Source: Branchiostoma lanceolatum (taxonomy: Eukaryota > Chordata > Leptocardii > Amphioxiformes > Branchiostomatidae). Taken from it: DNA of 64,000 nt. This document shows positions 12,906 through 25,961 of the stretch, one piece after another. Numbering within the stretch: the first letter of the stretch is position 1; each line of letters opens with the position of its first letter. The stretch lies in contig NC_089738.1 in NCBI RefSeq assembly GCF_035083965.1, forward strand, positions 9,388,734-9,452,733, in the 5' to 3' direction. The notes beneath the pieces were generated by a model, which worked only from the letters and a program-made list of their open reading frames with translations, was not told the origin of the DNA and searched no databases. The position numbers and the translations under genes were made by a program.

Positions 12906-13174
12906 AATTTTACCTTGGGAACCAGACTAGGACCGGGCCGCTAGCCAGTCCCTTTGGCGGCCAGAGACAGTCAGCCCGCCCGATCTAAATTAACGCTCCG
13001 GGGTCTTGTAGCCCGGGGAAAGACTGCGCCCTTTACTGTTGGTAAGGGCCGGTCAACTCTTTGGCTAGGACTCCCCCGTTGCGCTAATTTGTATCGGCGG
13101 GCTTAGAGCTTTAGGCCACCGAACGAACCGGCTAAATGTCCCGATAACAGTCTGGCTCCCAGGGTAAGATAATT
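12906..13174. mobile_element. ~270-bp GC-rich MITE
   Basis: Left end TTACCTTGGGAACCAGACT and right end AGTCTGGCTCCCAGGGTAAG are inverted imperfect copies. The interior has no open frame and is more GC-rich than its surroundings. Confidence 0.55.
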
Positions 13175-14550
13175 TGGCACCGCGTACCGAACAATGAGCA
13201 CCTTTTTTGACCATAGAATATTTACCGTACCAATATGGTATTCTGCCACTCTGAACAATATGATGACAGTAGGCAAAGAGTGCACAAAAAGAAAATGTCT
13301 CGAAAGAACAAAAATATGGATATTGCTACATTTTAATGTCCTCTTGGACAAAAGCAAAAATTAAATAGCTTTGAATATTCACATATAAAGATATTGATCG
13401 CAAAATAAGTTGATAATGTAGGCAAATAAGTTCACGATTAAAAATCTATAGTCCCTGCATATAGGGCAGTGCCTGAATTTATTTAGCCTGAAATCTTTCC
13501 GAAAAAAAATGAGTGATTCAGAGACGCCTTAAATTGACATTCACATGTTATGTAAGGGGCCATGTCATTCAAATCATATGACGTGAGAAAGGATGAAATG
13601 GTATTAAGGTGCAGTCTCCATAGTAAGCTTATACCCCTGAAGTGTCATTCAATGATAGTCAGCTTTTTTATCACATTTTAAGAAAAAACTGCAGTTGTGT
13701 AAGTAGGAGTGACCAGTGTTGCATAACTTGCCCTAACTTGAAATAGAATGTGTGTGTGTGTGTGTTTGTAACATGATGTTAAAATACATTTATACCAGTT
13801 AGGTTTTAGAAATAGCCACCCAACTGGCTACCGGTACTACCGATTCCCATAGGCGTTGTTAATAGCAAAGCCTAGTCTCTACACAGACTAGATAAAATGT
13901 ATAAACTGGCTGTTCACGGTATAAAAATGCGTAAAACCCGTAGTTTTCCGGCTCAAACCAGCCTACTCAAATTTTGTATCGTTACGATCTTGTTAACATA
14001 TAGATAAGTGTTTCAATCATTTCATCCTGACAACTGTACTTACAATAATCTACTCAAAAATAGGGTAAGACACGCTAAAGGATATGATTAAATCGGATTA
14101 TGGGACTATGTGGCGTCGAAAGTGGCGTCGGTGTGACGTGACGGTTAGAGCGTTGCAATCTGTCAAAAGTGTCAATAATAAAAAAAACACGGATTTGATG
14201 CGTAAATATGTAAACATATGCACATTGGCCACCAAGAGCCTGTGCGATATTTTGTTTGATAACTGCACAGGTGATAATATCCATATCACGATGTTACTAT
14301 ACATGAGTCCTAAAGGTTGTCAGCAATTCTTTAAAGATCTGCTACGTTAACTCAAAATGGATGTGTTTTGATTATCTATGCCATAATAACAGATGAATCA
14401 TATCTATGTATAAAACCCCTGAAGGAAATATGGATTGTGAAGACGCGTCAGTTATAGATAATTGTCCCCAAAGTAACAGAGGTGCGTCAATGTGTAGGCG
14501 TATTATTATGTTAAGCCATACCTAGTATGGCTAAACATATTGTTTTTACT
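13175..14550. other. Intergenic, no feature seen
   Basis: Contains a short (TG)n run near 13749-13764. Overlapping open frames at 14075-14350 on both strands look like chance. Confidence 0.35.
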
Positions 14551-14552
14551 CA

Positions 14553-14830
14553 TGTTTCTTCTTCTTCTTCTTCTTCTTCTTCTCCTCCTGTCAAATCTTC
14601 AAATCGATTCATCTCTGTCATTTTTTGACCAAATGACCTGAAATTTGGTACAGAGGTAATGTAGGCAAAAACCAATGTGCGGTTTGTTCCTTTGTTTGAT
14701 ATTGACCTTGAAAGTGATTTCATTGAGGTTTTTAGGCTATTTTTAGCATATCTTGGCCTCCTGCGCCCTGGTATTTCAACCGAATGACCTGAAATTTGCT
14801 GTATATGTGGCTTGAACAAATATTTAAAGG
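14553..14830. repeat. (TTC)n microsatellite and dispersed repeat
   Basis: About ten TTC units from 14555 are followed by 'ctcctgtcaaatcttcaaatcg' and 'tgacctgaaatttggtacagagg'-type sequence. 'ttctcctgtcaaatcttcatatg' recurs at 17690, on the other side of the inserted element 15313-17661. Confidence 0.45.
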
Positions 14831-15312
14831 ACTACATTCCCATTTTTTGGCAAACATATATTAAAAACGATTTATTTTGGGCTTTCTTGACAATATTTGC
14901 CACTTCTAAAGGTCATTGACCCCAAGTGCCTTGCACCTGGCCTTGCATGCCTGTGAGCCTTGCGACCACCTGATTGGTCAATTGGGTTAATCTAATCATC
15001 TTGCATTCCTGGCGCAGGTGTGCTAGTATTCATGCCAAATATGGTATGGGAATTCCTAGGACATGTGATTACATGGCTTTGTTCACTCTTTTTTTAACAA
15101 AGATACACATCTCCAGTTCCTATGTATTAAACCAAAATAATGTGAAATCTGGTATGTGTCTGCCTTGGTCATGTACACAGGCCCTCATTCAAATGTTTGG
15201 CATACAGCCTTTCAAAACGATTTTTTAAACAAAGAATTTTTTCGTTTCGTTATTTTCAGCCCAAAGTACATTCAAACAAAGGGGTGTCACATTTTTATAT
15301 TTCACCCATACT

Positions 15313-17661
15313 AGTCAATTCCACGTCACCGAGAGGGTGTTTGTTGCCTTTTGTTGTAACATTTTCGAAACCTTTGCAACAACCTAACTGATATGAGTAA
15401 ATGTTTAGAACAGTTTCGAACCTTTGTTTGACTTTCGAAATATTTTCTACTGCGTTCCAGCATGTTAGAAACATTTAAATCGGCGGGTACAATATTGCTA
15501 TAAGTTTCGAAACTATCACAATATAGATTCATCTTTTGTTCGTACAGTTTCGAACATTGGTTAAATGAGCCATACGAAAGCAATCTACACGTCCCTGCTA
15601 AGTAGCTGATAGCACCTAATGATAGACCAATAAAGACGCCCCACCGCGAGAAGCCTGGCAGGCGATCGTAGGTGTTTTGTTTACTTTCGCGGTATCAAAA
15701 ATTTCCACGTGAAGAGCGCGGTTGGGTACTCCCAAAATCCTACTACGCCGGACAGAAAAGTTTCCATTAAATTTGTTAGAAATCTTGAATAGATCTAGTT
15801 TTCTATTGTTAAAAATCCGTTTCAAGGAAACACGACACACACCAAGCTATCGGCACGGTACGGGGGTGTCGCCAGCCGAACAAATCCCCCGCCGCTCACG
15901 TTAACCCGCACCCGTTGTTTACGTTTGGAACTGAGGTGAGCTGAGAAACACAACGCTCGTTCAAACCTTACTACTAGTACCGTTGACTGTCACGCCCTTC
16001 GAAGCGGTAAAACTACAGTCCGAAGATTTCTGTGTGTCCTTCAACAACTACAGATAATCGAAGACTCGTCACGGCATGGCTAGCACAACAAAACAACGAG
16101 CGCGCTCAGCTTCTGTACATATCGCCTCGGCAAAGTTTGGCGACAAGCTGGAAGTTTGCTTACGAGGAGGAAAGACCGGACATAAACATTTAACGTGATT
16201 ATCGGGAAAACACCATGTTCCGTTAAACTGAGTGGTTAAACTGCAATTTAGGAAATTTTATAACAGAAAATAAGTTAAATCGATGATTTTGTGAATGTTT
16301 ATTTTAGCATTAGTTATTCCAGATATTTTCAAACTCCAAATTCTTCAACACAACGCGGGAGATCGTTTCTCCTCAGACTGGCGCGACACTCCTGTCAAAA
16401 TTGATTGATGATCTCTCTCTGCCGCCGACTTCATACATGATCAAAGGCGGGTGGTAGGCGGTGGGCGGGGAAACTTGAATATATAATGTAGCGAAGTGTT
16501 GCACAAGGAATTCTCACGCTGAGGGGTACATGAAATAATGCTTACAAAATAGACCTCTATGAATCGGGCTACATTCAGCAATGGTAGACGGATTCGGGGC
16601 ATGCCGCGCAAAACACACGGTCTCACTGGGGACAGGCGTTTTGGTCCCGCACGTTGTCGCCGCTACGCGATCGAAAGCACGCCGCTGTCTGTCTCGGACC
16701 AACACGCGTCTCCCGTGATGTGTAGCGTCCACCAGGCCTTCCTACATGTCCTACGTACGGGCGTATGGATCGTAGAATTCGGCAAAAAAGGAATGATTAG
16801 GCCAGTAGAGTCAGTCCCCGGTAAGGTCAATGATTCGTCCGTTTGCGCTAGCTTGTAACGTTAAATGAATGTACCCTTACCCTCTGGTGGCCAAACTTCA
16901 CTGACAAACTTTCTCCCTATTATCATCATGAGCTTGCGTTAGTCTGGTACTAGTGACTATTATGTGCCGGGAATGTTTATCTATCGCACGTCTTGGAAGG
17001 AAGTTCAACCATGATAAATGGTCGGCCGTTTCGAAAATTTGGAATCCCATGCTGTTGATTTTCGTGATTGAATCTGTAAGAAAATATATTTTCATGTCGT
17101 TCATGTTTTTGGGACGGACGCCGGGACGGGGTGAATTTTTTCTATCATAACATTTTCGTCCCGTTAGTAATGCAAATCGAATCGTGTTGCACACGAGGCA
17201 AAACACTAAAAACGTGGGTCTAGTGGAGTGTTTTGGAGCGGGAAAATGCCGGATATTAGCGGTGCCGAACAGTGTACATCGTCGCGCGCGCGGGTGACGC
17301 TCCGTCAAAACAAATCCGCTGGTGGTCTAGCGCGGCCACCGAAAATAGGCAGAAACACACATTGGAGGACTTAGCACCTTCGTTTATGGGGGCAATTGTG
17401 AAAATCTTTTGTTACAAATTGTTCGAACATTGAAACATTTGGATAGATGGTTTGAAACTGTTCTAAATAAAGAGATTTTTGTGTAGTTACGTTCGAAATG
17501 TTTCCAACGTATGTGAAATAAGTTCAAACATGTTATAAGTTTCAATTCTAATTGTTTGAACACTTTAGAACTATTGTGACTTAGACATTCTTTTAATCAA
17601 AATAGTTAAAACATATTACAAATATTATATTAAAACCCTCTCGGTGACTTGGAATTGACTC
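15313..17661. mobile_element. 2.35-kb element with long terminal inverted repeats
   Basis: The left end AGTCAATTCCACGTCACCGA is matched in inverse by TCGGTGACTTGGAATTGACT at the right end. Weaker inverted similarity continues for about 250 bases on each side; both flanks are rich in 'gtttcgaaac'/'ttcgaac' words. The centre (about 15600-17340) is CpG-rich compared with everything around it and lacks a recognisable transposase. It carries a 40-codon frame at 16076-16198 (MASTTKQRARSASVHIASAK...) with a good start context ACGGCATGGC. It is probably a nonautonomous DNA transposon, possibly carrying captured host sequence. Confidence 0.65.
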
Positions 17662-18307
17662 AAATATGTTGTTTTTGGTCATTTCCTTCTTCTCCTGTCA
17701 AATCTTCATATGTATACTATGGAAAACTTCATTCTTCCCTGGGGTTGATCTTTTTTAATTCAATTTTGAACTGGGTTGATGATGCGCAAGAGTGTAATTT
17801 TCAGTGGATATTTTTCGACTGGTTTACATGGAAATGGCACGGAATATCCCATTCTTGCAAGGGGAGGATTCTTTAATTATTTCTTTCAATTTTGAGCTGG
17901 AATGATTATGAAAAAGTCTATTTGTTAGCAGAAGTGTATTTGTTAATCAATAAGTGGATATGGTTGTGGACTGGTCCATATTGTGTTGAGGTGCTACTGG
18001 AAGACTCAATTTTGGACTGGGGTGATTCATTTTTTTAGTGCAAGTATTTTAGAATGGTCCATTGTTATTTTGGGAGAGTCCATTTTTTGCATGGCGAGGA
18101 ATATGGCTAAACATGCTGTATTTGCTCGCAAATGTTGCCTTTCTAGTTAAAGCGGTGTCCTTGCAGTATGCTCTAAACTATAATGATAATAATTGTGATA
18201 GTACAATCTATAACTGTTCCCTAGTATTCAGCCTCATATAGATGTATAAATCTGATCACTGATACATCATATATGAATACCAATCTCAGAAAATCATTTT
18301 GATCATC
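17662..18307. other. Intergenic, repeat-like, no gene
   Basis: Shows internal similarity among short phrases such as 'gactggtttacatgg' and 'ttttgaactggg' but no clear boundaries. Confidence 0.3.
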
Positions 18308-18593
18308 CGCCAAAAGTAGTTACTCACGCAACTGGATAAAATGTTGAAACAGTTAGACGTTTCTGACAGCAGCATCCGCTGTCATTAGTCAGTGACTAAC
18401 GATAGGACTGGAAAACCAGGTTTTATACCATGCTTCTCACGAATAAAAAAGGTTCAAACAAACAACAGAGGTTTGGTATAAAACCTGGTTTTCCAGTCCT
18501 ATACCTAGTCACTGAAGAAAGACAGCGGATGCTATCTAAGACGTCTGACTGTTTCAAAATGTTATCCAGTTGCTTGGGTAACTATTTTTGGCG
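18308..18593. mobile_element. Hairpin MITE with ~120-bp arms
   Basis: The left arm (to about 18432, ending 'gactggaaaaccaggtttta') and right arm (from about 18473, starting 'tggtataaaacctggttttc') are inverted copies extending to 'ccaaaaatagttac' at the outer end. The spacer is about 40 bases. The transcript would form a long hairpin. Confidence 0.7.
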
Positions 18594-18929
18594 TATCTTA
18601 TTACCCGGATGTCTAACCTTCATCAACGCATTTCCATCACTACTTATCTATTCATTTTCTAGGTAACTATAATTGGTATGAAAATCTAAAATAAATGACA
18701 AACAAATAAGGAAAAAAAGATATTCAACGACTAAAATCAAATCAACAATCAACTGTATCTCTGTTACATTTTACTTGACCCTTACCTCGTCCCTCATGAC
18801 CTCAATGAAAAGCCGATTTGAGCTTCTCATAAATAAACAAAGGTTCAAACAAACAACTACCATTCGGTAGCATAGTTCAACAATTGGCAAGTACGCACGA
18901 GTCGTCAACAGTAGCAATTTTCTTTCATG

Positions 18930-19100
18930 AAACGTTATTTGAGGATATGTCCTCCTTTAAGGATATGTCCATATTTCAGGATATGTTCTCTTGTGAGGAT
19001 GTGTCCTCATGTCTTTTAGAGATATGTTCTCATTTGAAGATATATTATTCATTTGAGTATACGTCCTCATTTGAGGCTATGTTCTATAATTTCAGAGATA
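18930..19100. repeat. Degenerate ~20-27-bp tandem repeat
   Basis: Successive variants of 'gaggatatgtcctcatttga' follow one another. The 96-codon frame across it (DMSSFKDMSIFQDM...) is a by-product of the repeat. Confidence 0.6.
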
Positions 19101-19354
19101 GTTTATTAGATAGAGTTATGTTCTCATTTGTTAAGAAACTGTTTCCTACACAGTCTCGTATAAATTGTTCTTAAATTGTCGATACACTTATCACCTATCT
19201 GGAACATTTAATTAACTCCAATATATATTCATCTTTTTATGGAATGTATGGATGACTGTGTTATTTCAATATAACATGAATGAAAGCCTTAGATAATGAA
19301 AAAAAAAACAAATTCAAAAGAAAGAGAAAGATAATCAACGGAAAAAATTCTGTC

Positions 19355-20565
19355 AACAAGAGTGTGAATTTGATACTGTGGTTCCACAACAGTAGCATCA
19401 GGGGTGTCCTCAACCGTAGCAATTTTCTTTCATAAACTTTCTTCTTCTTCCTGAAGCAGTGAAAAACACTTAAATCAAGGTCATTACTGATTGGGCGGTG
19501 AGACTGGTTCCTTTAAGTGGGTGGTTTGAAGTTTTCAAGTAGCGTAATTCCTCAAGGTTGGCAGTTGTCATCCTTGTGGGCCTACTTCTCAGTACATCTA
19601 GGCATTAAGAAAGGACACTTAGTCGAGTTGAGGCGATGTCTTTTTCATTTAAGGATGTGTCCTCATTTGAGGATGTTGTATTTTAGAGAAATGTTATGTT
19701 ATGTTACTTGAAAGTATGTTCTCATGTGAAAACAAACTGTTACCTAGTACACAATCTCATCATAATGTGTAGTGAAATCTGATTGTCGATACACTAATAC
19801 CTATCTTAAACATTTATTAAGATCAACATCTATTCATCTTTTTATGCCATGCATGTATGCATGACTGTGTTATATCAATATATCAGTATGAGAGGCTAAA
19901 ATAAAAGAAAAAAATATAAACGACAAAAATTCTGTCAATAAGAGTATGAATTTGGTAGTGTGGTTCCACAAAGAGCAAAGATAAATGCGGCCTTAAGAGA
20001 AGCAATTTTCTTGCATAAGACTTTCATCTTCTTTCCGCAGCAGTGAATGGCACTTAAAGCAAGGAAATTCCTGATGGAAAAAAAAATAGTTTACAAGAGT
20101 TTGAATTTGGTAGTGTGGTTGCACAAAGTTCATGGACACATGAGTCTTTGAGAGTAGCAAGTTTCTTTGGTGAAACTTTCTTCTTCTTCCTGCTGAAGTG
20201 AATGACTCTTAAACCAATTGCACTTAAGGATATTGCGGATGGCAAAACTTCAGTGTACAAGAGTTTGAATTCGGTAGTGTGATTCCACAATGATCAGTGA
20301 CACAGGCGTCCTCCTCGACAGTAGCAATTTTCTTTAATAAAACTTTCTTCTTCTTCCCTGCAGCAGTGAATGACACTTAAACCAAGCCCAAGGCCATTCC
20401 TGATGGCAAAAATTCAGTCTACAAGAGTATGGATTTGGTGGTGTTGTTAAACAAAGTGCACTGACACAAGCCTCCTCAACAGTAGCAATTTATTTTCTTT
20501 CATGAAACTTTCTTCTTCTTCCTCCAGCAGTGAATGACACTTGAACCAAGAACATTAGTGATGTG
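19355..20565. repeat. ~163-bp tandem repeat array
   Basis: The unit starts with variants of 'caagagtttgaatttggtag' at about 19359, 19938, 20094, 20258 and 20421. It contains 'agtagcaattttcttt', 'aactttcttcttcttcc' and 'gcagtgaatgacacttaaacc'. The last four units are contiguous; the first is separated by other repeat sequence. Confidence 0.75.
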
Positions 20566-22240
20566 ACGGTTAGAGTGGGTCCTTTAAGTGGGTGGTTTGA
20601 AGTTTTGAATTAGAGTAATTCGTCAATGTTGGCAGTAGTCTTCCCTAAGAGCTTCTTTTAAATTCTATCTCTGCAATTAGGGATGACACGTCGACCAAGG
20701 ACGTTACTGATGGGACGGAATATTTATTTGTTTGCTTAAATGACTACTTTCAGTAAGTAAGAACAGGAAGGGTAAGGTGGGGTACGGCAATTGATTTGAT
20801 TCGTGCTACAAAATACACCATAAAAGGATGTTTTACATTTAATAACTCTTTACCCGAAATGACTTTGACAGGCTCTAAACTATTCAACGCATATCAGAAA
20901 TGCCAAGGTCCTGGTGTGGCTTCAACTCTTAAAGTTCCAAAACAACTATTCGGTCATAAGATGACATTAAGAAAGGCATGGCTAAGCGCCCATGGCCACA
21001 CCACTTAATTGTCACCGCTATCTTTCAAATTACCTATACTGGGTTTAAAGTTGCTTTGGATCTCTATTCGCTTGTAAATCCGAAATATATAGTACCGTCG
21101 GACTAGTTAAAAAGGTTATGGTGTATGGAACCACGATCTCAGTTTGAGTGGATCAAACAAATTTTATTTATTTATTTATTTATAAATCTTAACAGGAGTC
21201 CCTTTAATAAACTGAGTAACTGACTTCCCAGGGATCCATGAAAGCTGTCCGAATATGCAGCTTGTTCTCTTCTGCATGTACAAACCTGGTGGTGGGTTAC
21301 GCCATGAGGCAGGTTACCGGGCATGCAATACAACACAAACAAACAAACTAACAAAATGACAATGACAAATGCGTTGACTCCTCAAAAGTAGCAAATTTCT
21401 TGGCTTAAGTTTTCCTCTTAATTATTACTGAAGCATTGGTGATGGAACGGTTCAAATGGGCCCTTTATAACTATATGTGTTTTTAAAGATTTGAAGTGAG
21501 GTAATTCGTTCATGTTGACAGTTGTCTTCCCTAATAGCTTCCTTCACAATCTATCTCGGCAATTAGGAACGACGCTTCGATCAAGGACGCTACTGATGGA
21601 ACGGTATATGTTTCCTTCTCCTAAAGGACTATTTTAAGAAATTCTTGGAAGAGCTAAGTAAGGGCAGGAGAGTTCGGGCGAGGTACGGCAATTGATTGGA
21701 TTCGTGTTACAAAATAATAAACCATAAAAGGATGTTTTACCTTGAATAACTCTTTACCCTCATAGACTTTGACGGGATCCTAGTTATCAAAGGAATATCA
21801 GAAATGCTACGATCTTGGTGTGGGTTCATCTCTTAAAGTTCCAATGCAACTATTCGGTCATTATATCACGTTTATAGATGCATGACTGAGCTCCCAGAAT
21901 TACACTCCTGGTCATCGCTATCTTTCAAATGATCTATAGTGGGTTTAAAGTTGTCTTGAATCTCTTTTCGCTTGGAAATCTTGCCTTTACTGCAGTGTGT
22001 AAACTGCAATACCGTCGGACTACTTTAAAAGGTTATGATATATGGCACCACGATCCTTGTTTGACCGTTAAGACTCTGCTTGTCTCCGAAGACCTTCCAC
22101 GGCCAGTGACCTTAAAGACGAGAGTGCCTGATAGCTAATAAATGTAGTTACCGTGAAGACTTGGTTATCTTCCACGACCTTTCACGGTCAATGACCCTTA
22201 AGAAGAGAGTGCCTGATAACTGATGACTGGTTTATTCACA
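20566..22240. repeat. Two diverged direct copies of a ~550-bp segment
   Basis: The segment at about 20566-21145 recurs at about 21430-22065. Shared landmarks are 'gactgatgg-acgg', 'ggtacggcaattgatt', 'accataaaaggatgttttac', 'gtgtgg-ttcaactcttaaagttcc' and 'accgtcggact'. A third partial copy of the start lies at 19495. A further short direct repeat ('agagtgcctgata') occurs at about 22084-22138 and 22170-22222. No coding function is seen. Confidence 0.7.
21145..21345 (+). mobile_element. SINE 3' part between the direct copies
   Basis: 'gagtggatcaaa', 'acaaacctggtggtgggtta' and 'ggcatgcaatacaacacaaac' match the 3' half of the SINE at 45805-46180. A (TTTA)n stretch lies inside. Confidence 0.5.
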
Positions 22241-23078
22241 TTTTTTCGCAGCCAACCAGCAGTTGACAATTCATTGGCATAACGTTCGTTTGGAAACACT
22301 TGGCAACTCCCCCTCTTCTTCCATGTGTACAGCTCTGCAAGGCAAATATCGTGTGCTCTGAATTGTCCTATAGCTAAATCTTGCAGTTGAATATATACAA
22401 TCTACTAAATGTACTATTCAATCGCTAACACGTCTCACTAACAACTGTAAAAAAATCATCTACCTTCTTGAGATATTCGAACAGAAATCTTCAGTTTTAC
22501 ATATACAATTGTCCGTGTTACGGCATCTCAATCGCAACTAGAATTTCGCCTTTCTGAAATCTTCTGGAATGTTTTTTGATCATCAATTTAAAACTGTCGA
22601 TTGAACTCTTCTGTGAACTTTTTGGAGAGTGACCTGTACCTCTTATGTCATGTTCATTACAGTAAGCGTGCTCCTAAATACGCACACATGTATGGAGCTT
22701 CACGCACATTTGATATTCCGTGCAAAGGATTGGGACTATCTAGTCAACAAGCCTTCAGTGTCTGAACCGGGGCTCACGACCTACTTCAAAAGTTCCTCAG
22801 TCACAAAACATATTCATGGCCGCCTTCGTTGGCCTTATCTCTGAGAACAAACTTTGTCTTGCACTTGAGATTCCTTCATTTTGCAAAAGATAGTAAGAGT
22901 GAACACCAGCAGTGTCCTATCTCTATCTAGATAAAGTTAGATATATGAACTTAGATATTTGAATATGTAAACCGTTGTCGAAGAGGCGTCCTGCCTAGTG
23001 TGCGGGGGTGGACAGAAAAGAACTGTACGGCAGAAGACATCATTTGCCTTCAAATCGTTCGGTGCTTGCATCATAGAA
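22241..23078. other. Intergenic, no feature seen
   Basis: No exon-like signal or recognisable element was found on either strand. Confidence 0.3.
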
Positions 23079-23149
23079 TCAGCATGTGGCTAGCTTCTTA
23101 GTATCTTCTATTTCAAAACGCTGCATGTGGCCATTCGACTGGTAACCAG

Positions 23150-23345
23150 GTATTTGGGTTCTCCAATTCATTTTTGGTACGGCCATGTTGATTCGATTAT
23201 ACGGATGACATCCGCGCGCGCATAAATTTACTTCTGTAGCTTTGTCCCCCCAAAAAAGTTTTCGACTATACTGTAAATCGAACAAAGCATCTGCTAAATC
23301 AATCAATCAATGAATCAATCAATCTTTATTGTGAAACCAACCTTG
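23150..23345. repeat. Fragment of GGCCATGTTGAT-ended element plus (AATC)n
   Basis: 'ggccatgttgattcgattat', 'gacatccgcgcgcgcat' and 'atactgtaaatcg' match the inverted right half of the element at 25615-25961. It is followed by a (AATC)n run and 'tttattgtgaaacc'. Confidence 0.5.
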
Positions 23346-23725
23346 TAGGCATGTCTGAGGACACATCTGAATTTCATTAGATTTTTTATAATTTCAAAAG
23401 TACGTTAAAAACATTCCAGTTGATCAGATAAAAACTACATCACAATGTTCATATTTATGAACTTATATACTAGTACATCAAAAGGCTTTGTAGGTCCCTC
23501 AGAACCCTCATGACGAACGAGTCTCTATGCCTTTTGGTCTTACTGAGTGGGAGGTTGGGTTTTCCTATTCTTCAGATTGTAGTCAGGCTTCTCTCTTGGT
23601 GGAAGGAAGACATTGCAGGGGTGGGAGGGGTCTCGTAGTATTCTTCGAAGTTATCTGCAATATATGCCATAAAATTGCCAAAGCCAATTCCAACGTCAAG
23701 AAGAAGATGTAAAAGAGCACAAGAA

Positions 23726-24488
23726 CAAAAAAAAGATAGGTTGAAATGTCTTCTAATCGCAACAATAAAGCAGCCGTATGAAGATTGATGCACCATTAGT
23801 TTGGGTCTGTATTATTGGTTTGGGTCTGTATCATTATTTGGGAGTGCATATGAAGAAGAAAACAGGAGAACAACGACAGAGCAAATTTTGCTAATGGCTT
23901 TTCAAAGGAAGGTGGTCTTGATGACTGTAAAAATAACTTTTTCGTTCTGAAATGGGCAAATCAAAGGGTTTTCTTTATTCCTGTTTGCCCTGTCTTTTGT
24001 GTCATCAAAAGTCTACAGACACCGTAATGGGAAAGAGAATACTTTGTAACTAAAACTTTGAGCAAAGGTGGGCGGACAACCATGGCAATTGACTTGATGA
24101 AAGGCATCACACAAAATGGGACTTACTTTCGTCAGTGGAAAAAAAAGATAGGTTGAAATGTCTTCTAATCCCAACAATAAAGCAGCCGTATAAAGTTTGA
24201 TGTACCATTAGTTTGGGACTGTATCATTGGTTTGGGTCTGTATCATTATTTGGGAGTGCACATGAAGAAGAAAACAGGAGCACAACGTCAGAGCAAATTT
24301 TGCTAATGGCCTTTGAAATGAAGATGGTCTTGATGACTGTAAAAATGACAAATCAAAGGGTTTTTTGCTTCCCGTTTGCCCTGTCTTTTGTGTCTTCTAA
24401 AGTCTACAGACACCGTAATGGGAAAGAGAATACTTTGTAACCGAAACTTTGAGCAAAGGTGGGCGGACAACCATGGGAATTGACTTGA
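23726..24488. repeat. ~413-bp tandem duplication
   Basis: Copies at about 23726-24096 and 24139-24488 share long near-identical runs ('agataggttgaaatgtcttc', 'cagagcaaattttgctaatg', 'agtctacagacaccgtaatg', 'gcaaaggtgggcggacaacc'). The open frame at 24213-24440 falls inside and is not a gene. Confidence 0.8.
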
Positions 24489-25019
24489 CAGATCACGAAC
24501 AACGAGTCAAACTTGAGACATTCGGGCTAACGACCAGTTACCAATGGGCCTGGGTCACGCAGATGGTTAGTGAACAGCCAGTGTTACTCAGGTGACCCAT
24601 CTTGTCAGTGCAACTACAACTGAATGAGACATTGAAGTAGACTTCTTTCCACACGCAAGTTTGGCAACATCTGTCTTTGAGACATTAGCTCCTTATGGAT
24701 CAGTTAAAGGAACATTCGTGGGCTCCTAAAGTCTAGTCCCATTCTCACAATTGGTCTTGTTGTCTGTCGCAATTTGCTAGAGTGAATCGTGAAAAGTCGC
24801 CGTGGAAAGAATAAGAAAGCTGGATGTTTTCCAGTGATGGTAGCGCAGTAAGATACCTAATGGCTCTTGCAGAGAAAGGGTGGTCACCAATCCGGTCACA
24901 GTCAAAACTGTTCAGTGTCAACACCGTGGTGAGGAGATTCGGGAAATCTGGAATGTGAAACAGACCAGTTAGCTATATATAGAGTTACTGTTATTATCAT
25001 TTTTGTTATTGGGAAGTCC

Positions 25020-25265
25020 GACTACTTTCCTTTCCCAGCCAGGGGCTGAATTGCGAGGAGCGCACAATTGGTGGGGCTAGATCGCAAGGGTCTGGAGCGG
25101 CTGCCATTCGGCGCTAACTCAAGTGACCTCAATACGATAATTGCCCCTTATGCGGCCATAGGACTGTAGGTTTTGAACCGCTCACACCGGGAAGGACCCC
25201 TCTTCTTTTCGATAAGTGCGGTGGGTTCTTTAACGTGCTCGAGGTGTGACTTTCCTCAAACACGA
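25020..25265 (-). mobile_element. SINE-like repeat, minus orientation
   Basis: 'gttttgaaccgctcacaccgg', 'gataagtgcggtgggttctt' and 'aacgtgctcgaggtgtgact' are the complement of motifs in the 45805-46180 SINE (e.g. 'aagaaacaccacacttatc'). Confidence 0.5.
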
Positions 25266-25614
25266 CAGAACACAGGCAAGAAGTTAGCAACGAAAGAAGA
25301 TTCAATCCGGCGCAATGCAGGACAGATCACAGTATTTAGAATAAGTTGATTGGTTGAAAGTGGAAAGCCGAGGACGAAATATTCAGATCTACAACTTTGA
25401 ATTAATTTTTGGCACCTTGACAATTCCTTTGAGGAGTCAAACGTCTTAATAAGGGTATCAATCTCTTAAAGACAGTACAAGCCTCTCTAGGTTAACAAAT
25501 AAGAAAATTGATCATACTGCAAGCAGACAAGCATTGTTCGCCTATCAATTACCAATACTAACCCGAGAGCTGACTATCCTTCTTCACCTTGGAGTCAATC
25601 CAAAGTTTTCCATA

Positions 25615-25961
25615 AGGCCATGTTCATTTGATTATATGGATGGCATCCTCTGAGAACCCCAAAACTGATGCGAGCGTGCGAATAAAAACAGTTTTCCAAA
25701 AAAATAGTTGCCTTCATTTTGAAATCTACGTGGTCAGGAAGGTTGAACAAATGACTAAACACACAGAGAAATGTATACCAAATAATGGATTCTTCCTTTC
25801 CTGGTCTTTCACATCTTTTTGCAATTCACAGCATACATTTGCTTATTGTGGAGCTGCTTTGCACGATTTACAGTATGGTAGAAAACTTTTCTTTCTTTTG
25901 AAACGGACGAAAATTGATGCGCGCGCGGATGTCGTCCGTAAAATCAAATCAACGTGGCCAA
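25615..25961. mobile_element. ~350-bp element with GGCCATGTTCAT inverted ends
   Basis: Starts GGCCATGTTCATTTGATTAT and ends TAAAATCAAATCAACGTGGCC, an inverted match of ~33 bp; the inner sequence includes 'gatgcgcgcgcggatgtcgt'. A 175-codon open frame runs through and past it (25628-26155) but shows no family similarity. I read the frame as chance inside repeat DNA. Confidence 0.6.

Noticed and set aside
16559..16858. 99-codon frame in the 2.35-kb element
   Set aside because: CpG-rich sequence lengthens chance frames; overlapping frames on the other strand are just as long; no motif recognised.
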